Shown one piece after another: positions 18,081 to 24,650 of a stretch of 35,764 bases of DNA. The notes below the pieces were generated by a model that was not told where the DNA came from, did no database searches, and saw nothing but the letters and a program-made list of their open reading frames with translations. Source of the stretch: Calothrix sp. CSU_2_0 (GTDB taxonomy: Bacteria > Cyanobacteriota > Cyanobacteriia > Cyanobacteriales > Nostocaceae); assembly GCA_012034595.1 (NCBI GenBank), contig JAAUPE010000070.1, positions 1 through 35,764 of the forward strand, read 5' to 3'. The position numbers and the translations under genes are program-made. The number at the start of each line of letters is the position of its first letter. The stretch's first letter is position 1.

Positions 18081-18212
18081 ATGGTATGCAAGTTTTGATT
18101 TGGGAGTTGGATACGGTAATTACAAGTTACAATCCTTTTCCCTTTTCTTGCATAGCTAGGAATAGAAATTTAGGAACGCGGATTAAATAAAGTGCAAAAG
18201 TATCAAAAGTAG

Positions 18213-18280
18213 GGGAGGCAGTTTGCGGTGTGGATACTCCTCCCGTAAAACTGCCGTTGTGTTAGCGCAGGGTAACGCAC
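18213..18280. repeat. Palindromic repeat block downstream of leuA
   Basis: GGCAGTTT (18217-18224) pairs with AAACTGCC (18248-18255), GGGAGG (18213-18218) can alternatively pair with CCTCCC (18239-18244), and GTGTTA...TAACGCAC forms a second hairpin at 18259-18280. It is of the cyanobacterial interspersed-repeat type and may end the leuA transcript. Confidence 0.6.
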
Positions 18281-18404
18281 CATTTCAAATCAAATCTAAA
18301 GTTGTAGGTTATAAAATCCTCATTCCTTAATAACTTGTCCTGCTACCCTCTACAGTGTAACTACTGAATACAGTCAATTGTTAACCAAATATTTCAGGGT
18401 ATAC

Positions 18405-18438
18405 TCGGACGCATTTTTCCAAAATATCGTGGTATTTT
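18405..18438 (+). promoter_or_regulatory. Putative promoter of small RNA copy 1
   Basis: A TCGGAC box (18405-18410) lies 22 bases before TATTTT (18433-18438), a possible -10. The box is close to the TCCGGA motif reported near -35 in HetR-dependent promoters induced in early heterocyst differentiation, including those of NsiR1. This is an inference from conserved spacing. Confidence 0.45.
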
Positions 18439-18443
18439 ACACT

Positions 18444-18497
18444 TAGCGTTCCTCTGCTACTGAGGGTGGCAAAACCACCCCTTAGCAGTTTTTTTTG
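18444..18497 (+). ncRNA. NsiR1-like small RNA, copy 1
   Basis: The predicted ~54-base RNA starts near TAGCGTTCCTC. It ends in a Rho-independent terminator: CTGCTA (18454-18459) and AGGGTGG pair with CCACCC and TAGCAG (18483-18488), followed by eight T. No reading frame is conserved with copy 2. Repeated, short, self-terminated transcripts with their own promoters match what I recall of NsiR1, a nitrogen-stress and heterocyst-related sRNA of Nostocales. I cannot verify identity without alignment. Confidence 0.6.
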
Positions 18498-18757
18498 TTT
18501 AACTCTTTCGTTTTGACTTAACTCTAAATTTCTCCGCAGTCTATAGAGTTAAATAATCAAAGCATTGACCGAGCGAGAAGAATCTAGAATTACTTCGCTC
18601 AAAAATAGTATAAAAACTAATATCTCAAGCGATAGTAGACAGGATTTAATCTGTCCCCTCTCTCGAATCCAGCAAATACAATACTGCTATTGTATTATTA
18701 ACCACAGTATAACCACTTAATTTAACGAAAATATTCAGAAAATATTTCGGGATAAAT

Positions 18758-18791
18758 GCGGACGCATTCACTTTAAATATCGTGGTACTTT
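18758..18791 (+). promoter_or_regulatory. Putative promoter of small RNA copy 2
   Basis: GCGGAC (18758-18763) and TACTTT (18786-18791) keep exactly the 22-base spacing seen in copy 1, in the same conserved context (GACGCATT, AATATCGTGGTA). Confidence 0.45.
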
Positions 18792-18797
18792 ACACAT

Positions 18798-18849
18798 TAG
18801 CGTTCCTCTGCTATTGAGGTCGGTAAAATCGTCCTCTTAGCGGTTTTTC
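18798..18849 (+). ncRNA. NsiR1-like small RNA, copy 2
   Basis: Same architecture as copy 1: TAGCGTTCCTCTGCTATTGAGG, then a hairpin in which CTGCTA (18808-18813) pairs with TAGCGG (18838-18843) and GAGG with CCTC, followed by five T. The inner stem and loop differ from copy 1 (CGGTAAAATCG against GTGGCAAAACCAC) yet both can pair, a covariation-like pattern that supports a structured RNA. Confidence 0.6.
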
Positions 18850-18866
18850 TAGTTTAACTCAGATTT

Positions 18867-19637
18867 TTTTTGACTGTCTCTATTTTTGACGTAGAGAATA
18901 ATATTTTTTTGATATTTATTTTACACAGTCACATCAATGGATTGCATAAGTTGCATCAGATGGGCTTTTGTAAAGATACGATAAATCGCTCCTCTATAAG
19001 CAATACATGATATTGAGTATTATCGCTGATGTCACGTCGAGGTGGACGGTTGTAAGTAAAAGCGAAAGTGTCACAAGAGGTAATGACTTAAGGCATAACT
19101 TCGTGGATTGGACAGTATCAATAACTCTAACGATTGGGAGACATAAGATTTTGTGTCTCTATGTTTTCAACTAGGGATTGAATTTAACTTTAATCGGTTC
19201 TGGAGCTACTATTCTTTGGTTATGTAGGGTAAAGCAACAATTGCTCTATCGCTCACTTGACGTAAAATCCCAGACTCGCGATCGCAAAAAGCTATTTTGC
19301 AAGTATTCTAAATATTCTGTTCTTCAGTCTGTAGAACTTTAGCTGTAATAAATTTATCTTTTTGTTTTTTGTTAACGACAATCATCTTCAGCACCCAAAA
19401 GTTATATTAAATACAAAAAACTACCTTTAGTTATACTGCCAAGCTAGCATTCCCACAATGGGAGTAACCAGTGCAGTTATACGGAGAATTAGCATTTCAG
19501 AAGATTGAGTGAGATTCAGCGTATGCACTATATCAATGTAAGGATTTTATATTTTGATATTTGCGATCGCATTTCTATGGATTAATTCATTTTGTACAAT
19601 TTAATTTTGAATTATCAGACAAGAACATTAGTAAAAA
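18867..19637. other. Gene-free spacer (0.77 kb)
   Basis: This stretch holds a small hairpin GAGACA/TGTCTC (19138-19159), followed at about 19163-19183 by a sequence resembling the 3' half of a cyanobacterial CRISPR repeat (CAACTAGGGATTGAAT). No second repeat exists, so no array is called. No coding frame was recognised. Confidence 0.5.
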
Positions 19638-20090
19638 CTAAGGTAAAGGTGGAATTTCAAAATCATTAAACAATTGCACATCATTCGTAGAATCTGCCAA
19701 TGCTCGAACTAATTTTTGGTCTAGAGTTAACAAGGTTGCATTTACTTGTCGTGAAAGTGCTACATAAGATGCATCATAAGCAGAAATATTGTATTCTATT
19801 GCGATGCTAATAACATTTTCGATGAAGTCAACTGTCGAGACCATGTGAAAGCGTAAACTTTTAAGTGTCATTAAATCTGCTTGAACCTCAGCAGCACTGT
19901 ACATACCCGCACGAACGTATTTCCAAAAGACATTAGCACATTCGATATAAAACAAATCCGGTACAAAAATTTCCGTACTCGGATTGTCAAAGTGGTCAAA
20001 TAGCTGATTGACTTTTGGGGTTAAGGGGTCGGAAATAAAATGTTTTATGCATACACTTGTATCAACCACGTATCTAGAAAGAGTAGTCAT
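19638..20090 (-). CDS. PIN-domain toxin (VapC/FitB type)
   Basis: This 150-aa PIN-domain ribonuclease is the likely toxin of a type II toxin-antitoxin pair. The PIN acidic residues are visible in order: YVVDTSVCI (Asp10), FYIECANVFWK (Glu), ISAYDASYVALSRQ (Asp) and LLTLDQKLVRAL (Asp). The length is normal, so it is probably active. The start ATG (20088-20090) overlaps the stop of the antitoxin gene by four bases (ATGA), the usual translational coupling. The target RNA cannot be predicted. Confidence 0.92.
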   Translation of the reverse strand: MTTLSRYVVDTSVCIKHFISDPLTPKVNQLFDHFDNPSTEIFVPDLFYIECANVFWKYVRAGMYSAAEVQADLMTLKSLRFHMVSTVDFIENVISIAIEYNISAYDASYVALSRQVNATLLTLDQKLVRALADSTNDVQLFNDFEIPPLP

Positions 20091-20353
20091 CTATTTCGGT
20101 CTTCTCTAATTAATTCTGTGCTGTCAGGTAATCCAAAATCTGATGGATTCAGACGACGACGATTGCGACTTTCTATCAAAATATCTTTTACTGTTTTGTT
20201 TTTTTCTCCTTTCTTTATCTCTGTTTCTAAGGGTAAGATATCTTGCAGTAAAGTGATTACTTGAGCGTTGACTGAGCGGTTTTCTCTTTTTGCTAAATCC
20301 TGCAATTTTTCATATAAATCATCGGGTATGTTTCGTACGTAAAGTGTAGCCAT
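20087..20353 (-). CDS. Ribbon-helix-helix antitoxin (FitA/VapB type)
   Basis: This 88-aa protein starts with MATLYVRNIPDDLYEKLQDL and continues with KRENRSVNAQVITLLQDIL, the FitA-like ribbon-helix-helix DNA-binding fold (about 1-42). A basic linker and an extended tail SRNRRRLNPSDFGLPDSTE follow; the tail is expected to lie across the toxin active site. Antitoxin-first order and the 4-base overlap with the PIN gene mark one operon, which the dimeric antitoxin would be expected to repress at its own promoter (upstream of 20353). Confidence 0.92.
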   Translation of the reverse strand: MATLYVRNIPDDLYEKLQDLAKRENRSVNAQVITLLQDILPLETEIKKGEKNKTVKDILIESRNRRRLNPSDFGLPDSTELIREDRNR

Positions 20354-20484
20354 AGCTATATCTCTAAGCTGATTTCTATAGATATGCTAGCATAATACTA
20401 GCAATGAGAACAAGTAAAAGTTTGCAATCCAAAATAAACAGGGTTTATCAGATAATTTAGATATTGGGTTAGGAATAGCTGTAT

Positions 20485-20660
20485 ATGACACCAGAAGAAA
20501 AAAAGGAAATTTTGGAAACTTATAAATGGATAAAAGTAAAACCCTATCAGCTTGATGAAAGTAAATCTTGGGAAGAACGTTATCAAGATTTAGACAAGCA
20601 TCATTGGAGGAAACTAATTTTTTAATCACAAAAATTCGAGAAATTATAGAGTTAATTTGA
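20485..20660 (+). pseudogene. Small conserved hypothetical gene with a -1 frameshift
   Basis: From ATG 20485 (upstream TAGGAA) the frame gives 46 aa, MTPEEKKEILETYKWIKV... to HHWRKLIF, and stops at 20625. One extra T in the CATTGG run at about 20603-20605 would instead continue as HHLEETNFLITKIREIIELI to TGA at 20660, giving a 58-aa protein with a regular helical end. The extended form reads as one coherent alpha-helical small protein (WEERYQDLDKHH then LEETNFL), so I take the present sequence as frameshifted. Function is unknown. It lies 130 bases from the divergent antitoxin gene. Confidence 0.55.
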
Positions 20661-20663
20661 TGC

Positions 20664-20767
20664 GATACTGCGTAATAGTCGCGATAAGCGTTCGCTTTTA
20701 GCGTACTTACAGAAGCCGCTTGCGCGTCTACCCGCAGGGTAGCTTAATGCCAAGGGCATATCGCAAT
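20664..20767. repeat. Interspersed palindromic repeat block
   Basis: GCGATAAGCGTTCGCTTTTAG-type sequence, then GAAGCCGCTTGCGCG and the palindrome CTACCC GCA GGGTAG (20728-20742), closing with GGGCATATCGCAA. These are modules common in Nostocales spacers. Confidence 0.7.
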
Positions 20768-20864
20768 CATAATCGCAAGATATAAACTAATAAGAAAGCT
20801 TGCAAAATAGGTGTGTACTGAGTTTAAATGCTAAAAATATTACTAATGTAGTTTTAATGTTTTT

Positions 20865-22109
20865 ATGCGTCTGTTTATTTGTTCCCTGTTATTGGTACTT
20901 ACCCTCGCATTTCCTCTATCATCGATTGTTAAATCAGCACCTCCGCAAACATCAGATATCGAGCAATATTTGATTAATGCTCGATTCAAACAAGGAGAAA
21001 CCGCACTTTTAGCCAAACTCCAGCAAAATCCCAATAGCGATCGCGATCGATTTGGACTTGGGGTTATACAGTTGATGGGGGGAACGGAAAGACTAATGCA
21101 GTCTTTGTATAACTATGGTTTGCAACAAAATTATTTCACAGCATTCTTTCCAATTTTGCGTCTTCCAGTTCCCGTAAATCCTAAACCACAGCAGATTACT
21201 TACGAGGAATCTCGGACGATTTTACAAAATTTATTGAATGATTTGGACAAAGTTAAAACAACCCTCGCACCTATTAAAGATAATAAAGTTAAACTTCCCT
21301 TGCGAATTGGATTGACACGCATGGATTTTAACGCAAATGGGAAATTGGAAGCGAATGAATCTTTTTGGAAAACTTTTAATCAATTAACTGGACAACAAGC
21401 AACAGAAAAAACAGTCCAAGGATTTGCGATCGCATTTGATGCAGGGGATGTTGTTTGGTTGAAAGGATATTGCAATTTACTATCTGCGATCGCGCAAACA
21501 GTTTTAGCGCATGATGGTAGCAAGTTATTCAATTCCACAGCACATTTGATTTTTGCAAAACCGCAAATTCCCTATCCATTCCTCGCAAATGGAACAGGAG
21601 CATTTAACTGGGGAGGAAATATAGATATTAGCGATATTGTTGCCTTTATACATCTAATTAATCTCCCAGTTATCGAACCTCAACGAATGACAGCAGCATT
21701 ACAACATTTGCAAACAGTCACAGCTTTGAGTCGAGAATCCTGGAAATTAATTTTGGCAGAAACCGATAATGATAGAGAATGGTTGCCGAATCCCAAACAA
21801 AAGGGTGTAATTCCCAATGCGGCAGTTACTCAACCAATGATTGATAGTTGGTTAAGTTTCCTCAATGAAACTGATGCATTACTAACAGGTAAAAAACTAG
21901 TTCCGTTTTGGAGAAAACGGGAAATCCGAGGAATTAATTTAAATAAAGTATTTACCAAACCCCAACCCTTTGATTTAGTACTTTGGGTACAAGGAACAGC
22001 AGCAGCACCTTATTTAGAACCAGGGGTTTTAACTGATGCAGCAACTTGGCAAAGATTAATGCAGGTTTTCCGAGGACAATTTTTTCAGTTCGCTGCTTGG
22101 TTTAATTAA
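20865..22109 (+). CDS. Exported conserved hypothetical protein with one EF-hand-like loop
   Basis: This 414-aa protein has a classical signal peptide (MRLFICSLLLVLTLAFPLSS, cleavage probably after SIVKSA at about residue 25), so it is exported. The N-terminal part (about 30-120) is helical and TPR-like (KQGETALLAKLQQNPNSDRD). Residues 154-165, DFNANGKLEANE, fit the EF-hand loop pattern (D-x-N-x-N-G-x-L-E-x-x-E), suggesting Ca2+ binding. The rest is Trp-rich with no motif I know. Homologues appear familiar from cyanobacteria and perhaps other bacteria as hypothetical proteins. No signalling or enzymatic role can be assigned. A small gene of opposite strand ends 18 bases downstream. Confidence 0.82.
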   Translation: MRLFICSLLLVLTLAFPLSSIVKSAPPQTSDIEQYLINARFKQGETALLAKLQQNPNSDRDRFGLGVIQLMGGTERLMQSLYNYGLQQNYFTAFFPILRLPVPVNPKPQQITYEESRTILQNLLNDLDKVKTTLAPIKDNKVKLPLRIGLTRMDFNANGKLEANESFWKTFNQLTGQQATEKTVQGFAIAFDAGDVVWLKGYCNLLSAIAQTVLAHDGSKLFNSTAHLIFAKPQIPYPFLANGTGAFNWGGNIDISDIVAFIHLINLPVIEPQRMTAALQHLQTVTALSRESWKLILAETDNDREWLPNPKQKGVIPNAAVTQPMIDSWLSFLNETDALLTGKKLVPFWRKREIRGINLNKVFTKPQPFDLVLWVQGTAAAPYLEPGVLTDAATWQRLMQVFRGQFFQFAAWFN

Positions 22110-22127
22110 CTAGTTCAATTTAAAAAA

Positions 22128-22349
22128 TTATTTGGGAGCGTAAGCTTTACAATATTCAAACCAATCATCACCAGATTGCGTCCACTTTTTAAAAGCATCA
22201 CTTTGTCGCTGTTTAATTTCTGGTGATACTTTCTTTAATTCTGCTTCGCTGGGATTTCCTGGTAGAGATGCAATCGCATTTGCTCTGTCACGAAAAGTTT
22301 GACTGACAATTAAACAGGTTTTAACTGGGTAATATATAAATTTACGCAT
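22128..22349 (-). CDS. Small hypothetical protein
   Basis: This 73-aa reading frame starts MRKFIYYPVKTCLIVSQTFRDRANAI and ends in a charged helical part (KVSPEIKQRQSDAFKKWTQ, then GDDWFEYCKAY). The N-terminus is weakly hydrophobic but is not a convincing signal peptide. It is convergent with the 414-aa gene (18-base gap) and has ordinary composition, so I consider it a probable real gene. The ribosome binding site is weak. I do not recognise the family. Confidence 0.55.
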   Translation of the reverse strand: MRKFIYYPVKTCLIVSQTFRDRANAIASLPGNPSEAELKKVSPEIKQRQSDAFKKWTQSGDDWFEYCKAYAPK

Positions 22350-22508
22350 AAAACAGGAATTGATTTATATCGAAACAAATTTATTATTCCCAAAAATCAA
22401 CAATTGTTTATACTCTTGGACTACAAACTAACCACACATCAAAACATCATCTTTGTGTTTGATACGTGATTTGCTGCTAAAACTAATAATTCGTACTACT
22501 TTTGCCAA

Positions 22509-22593
22509 CGGAGAGGGTGAGATTCGAACTCACGGATGCTTTCACATCACTCGATTTCAAGTCGAGCGCATTCGACCACTCTGCCACCTCTCC
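22509..22593 (-). tRNA. tRNA-Ser(UGA)
   Basis: Read on the minus strand it starts GGAGAGGUGGCAGAGUGGUC and ends CUCACCCUCUCCG. The acceptor stem GGAGAGG pairs with CCUCUCC, the anticodon stem CUCGA/UCGAG encloses loop CUUGAAA with anticodon UGA, there is a long class II variable arm, and the T-loop is UUCGAAU with stem GUGAG/CUCAC. The discriminator is G, and CCA is not encoded. Confidence 0.97.
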
Positions 22594-23125
22594 AAAATCG
22601 TCATTAAACTGTTTTTACCGCGATAAAAACTTCTAATAACCTAATTAATAAGATTAACATAACTTGGTAATCCTGCAACTATAAATTAGATTTTTTCAAA
22701 AAAATTCCCACTTCGCGACAAATCCAACAAATTATTATCCTTTGTCCACAATAATTCTCCTCGCTTATCAGGTTGCCAAATTGGTCAAAACCTGCATTTC
22801 ATCCCACAACATCTAGAATCCCTTCCATTGCGCGTTTTCTTGATTGCAGAATCAAACTATGTTTAAGCGATCGCAACTATTGCAGATTGGTATTCCTTTG
22901 GCAAAAATTAGCCTTCTCTTTACATCGCTTTAGCTAGAGTTGCATAAACTAAAAATGTCAACCGTAGTATCTAAAAGACATGTATGCAAACCTACATAGA
23001 TTCCGTAATTCTAGATACTTAAGAAAAAAAGAAATTGTCAAAAAATAGACAAAAACTCTTATGTCAATTTGGTAAAAATTTGTTAAGAATAGTGACAGTA
23101 ATGTCAAGCTAAGGAAAGTCATTTT
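22594..23125. other. Gene-free spacer upstream of NDH-2
   Basis: About 530 AT-rich bases between tRNA-Ser and the plus-strand NDH-2 gene. They contain one HIP1-like site and the NDH-2 leader. No gene is seen. Confidence 0.5.
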
Positions 23126-24478
23126 ATGGTAGATACAGTTGATAATCAGCCACCCCATAACGTCGTCGTCGTTGGTGGTGGTTTCGGTGGGCTATATGCA
23201 GCAAAAGCATTGAGTCGCGCAAATGTGAATGTAACTCTCATCGACAAGCGTAATTTTCACCTGTTTCAACCATTGTTGTACCAGGTCGCGACGGGTACAA
23301 TCTCCCCTGCGGATATTTCGTCACCATTGCGTGCAGTATTGAATAAGAGTAAAAATACTAAAGTCTTGCTGGGTGAGGTTAATAATATAGATCCGCAAGC
23401 ACAAAAAGTTATCATGGGTGATGAAATAATTCCCTACGACTCCTTAATTTTGGCTACAGGTGCTAAACATTCCTATTTTGGTAAGGATGAGTGGGAAAAA
23501 AGCGCACCTGGATTAAAGACAGTTGAAGATGCAATTGAAATGCGTCGTCGGATTTTTAGCGCATTTGAAGCAGCAGAGAAAGAAAGCGATCCGCAAAAAC
23601 GTCGTGCTTGGATGACCTTTGTTGTGGTTGGTGGGGGTCCAACTGGGGTAGAATTGGCAGGTGCGATCGCAGAAATTGCGTACCATACGATGAAGGAAGA
23701 TTTCCGAAATATTGATACTTCCGAAGCACAAATTTTATTGTTAGAGGGTTTAGATCGAGTTTTACCACCGTTTGCACCCGAATTGTCTCAAGAAGCTGCT
23801 AAATCGTTAACAAAATTGGGTGTCACCGTACAAACCAGTACTTTGGTAACGAATATTGAGAATGATATTGTTACTATTAAACAAGGCGATACAGTCGAAC
23901 ACATTCCCGCCCACACCGTATTATGGGCAGCAGGAGTCAAAGCATCACCCTTAGGTAAAATGCTAGCAGAAGCTACTAATGCCGAGTGCGATCGCGCTGG
24001 GAGAGTGGTAGTCGAACCAGATTTGAGTGTAAAGGGTTATCCGAATATTTTTGTGATTGGAGACTTGGCAAACTTCTCGCACCAAAATGGTAAACCATTA
24101 CCAGGAGTTGCACCCGTCGCAATGCAAGAAGGGGAGTATGTTGCTTCGTTGATTCAAGCTCGTCTCAATGATAAAACATTACCGCAATTTAAATATAAAG
24201 ACCGTGGCAGTTTGGCAGTTATCGGACAAAATCGTGCAGTTGTAGATTTAGGTTTTATTAAACTTACAGGTTTCCTAGCTTGGTTTGCTTGGTTATTTAT
24301 CCACATTTACTTCTTAATTGAGTTTGATAATAAGTTAATAGTTATGGTGCAGTGGGCATGGAATTACTTTACTCGCAATCGGGGAGCGAGATTAATTACG
24401 GGAAGTGAAGCAACAATGACAAAAGAGGTTGACGAGTTTTATCCACCAGTGGTAAGTCGTCCGACAGTAAACGTGTAA
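23126..24478 (+). CDS. Type II NAD(P)H dehydrogenase (NDH-2)
   Basis: This 450-aa single-subunit flavoenzyme oxidises NAD(P)H and reduces the quinone pool without pumping protons. The FAD site is VVVVGGGFGGLYAAKAL (about 13-30), followed by FQPLLYQVATGTISPADI, the second nucleotide-binding motif FVVVGGGPTGVELAGAIAEI (about 167-186), LEGLDRVLPPF, and the FAD-closing motif VIGDLANF with GVAPVAMQEG. The C-terminal part has aromatic, hydrophobic helices (LAWFAWLFIHIYFLIEF) that dock on the membrane. The ATG at 23126 follows AAGGAAAG (23112-23119). It stands alone, followed by a hairpin at 24552-24570. In cyanobacteria these enzymes are thought to sense or set redox state more than to carry bulk respiration. 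Confidence 0.96.
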   Translation: MVDTVDNQPPHNVVVVGGGFGGLYAAKALSRANVNVTLIDKRNFHLFQPLLYQVATGTISPADISSPLRAVLNKSKNTKVLLGEVNNIDPQAQKVIMGDEIIPYDSLILATGAKHSYFGKDEWEKSAPGLKTVEDAIEMRRRIFSAFEAAEKESDPQKRRAWMTFVVVGGGPTGVELAGAIAEIAYHTMKEDFRNIDTSEAQILLLEGLDRVLPPFAPELSQEAAKSLTKLGVTVQTSTLVTNIENDIVTIKQGDTVEHIPAHTVLWAAGVKASPLGKMLAEATNAECDRAGRVVVEPDLSVKGYPNIFVIGDLANFSHQNGKPLPGVAPVAMQEGEYVASLIQARLNDKTLPQFKYKDRGSLAVIGQNRAVVDLGFIKLTGFLAWFAWLFIHIYFLIEFDNKLIVMVQWAWNYFTRNRGARLITGSEATMTKEVDEFYPPVVSRPTVNV

Positions 24479-24551
24479 TTATTACAACTTTAAACGAAGG
24501 TAGGAGGCTGTTTTTGAGAAGGGGAATTAGACCCTGAATATTTATTAATTT

Positions 24552-24570
24552 AGTCCTCTTTTAGAGGACT
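24552..24570 (+). terminator. Hairpin terminator of NDH-2
   Basis: AGTCCTC (24552-24558) pairs with GAGGACT (24564-24570) around a TTTTA loop, 73 bases after the stop codon. Only a short T-stretch follows. Confidence 0.65.
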
Positions 24571-24650
24571 TTCGCTATTAGCTTTCCAGACCAAATTTTT
24601 TCGCGATCGCAAGTCTAATCCCTGCACCAACACCAATGACTACACAAATT

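Larger units (their letters stand above)
18386..18866 (+). repeat. Two diverged direct copies of a promoter-plus-terminator unit
   Basis: Copy one covers about 18386-18506 and copy two about 18738-18866. They share, in order: ATATTTC, a CGGACGCATT box, AAATATCGTGGTA(T/C)TTTACAC, the core TAGCGTTCCTCTGCTA, TGAGG, a compensating hairpin, a T-run and GTTTAACTC. The ~230 bases between them are unrelated. Stem bases change together between copies, which points to selection on RNA structure. Confidence 0.85.

Noticed and set aside
19163-19183. CRISPR-repeat-like sequence (CAACTAGGGATTGAAT)
   Set aside because: Only one occurrence, no spacing pattern and no cas gene in the window. At most an orphan repeat relic.
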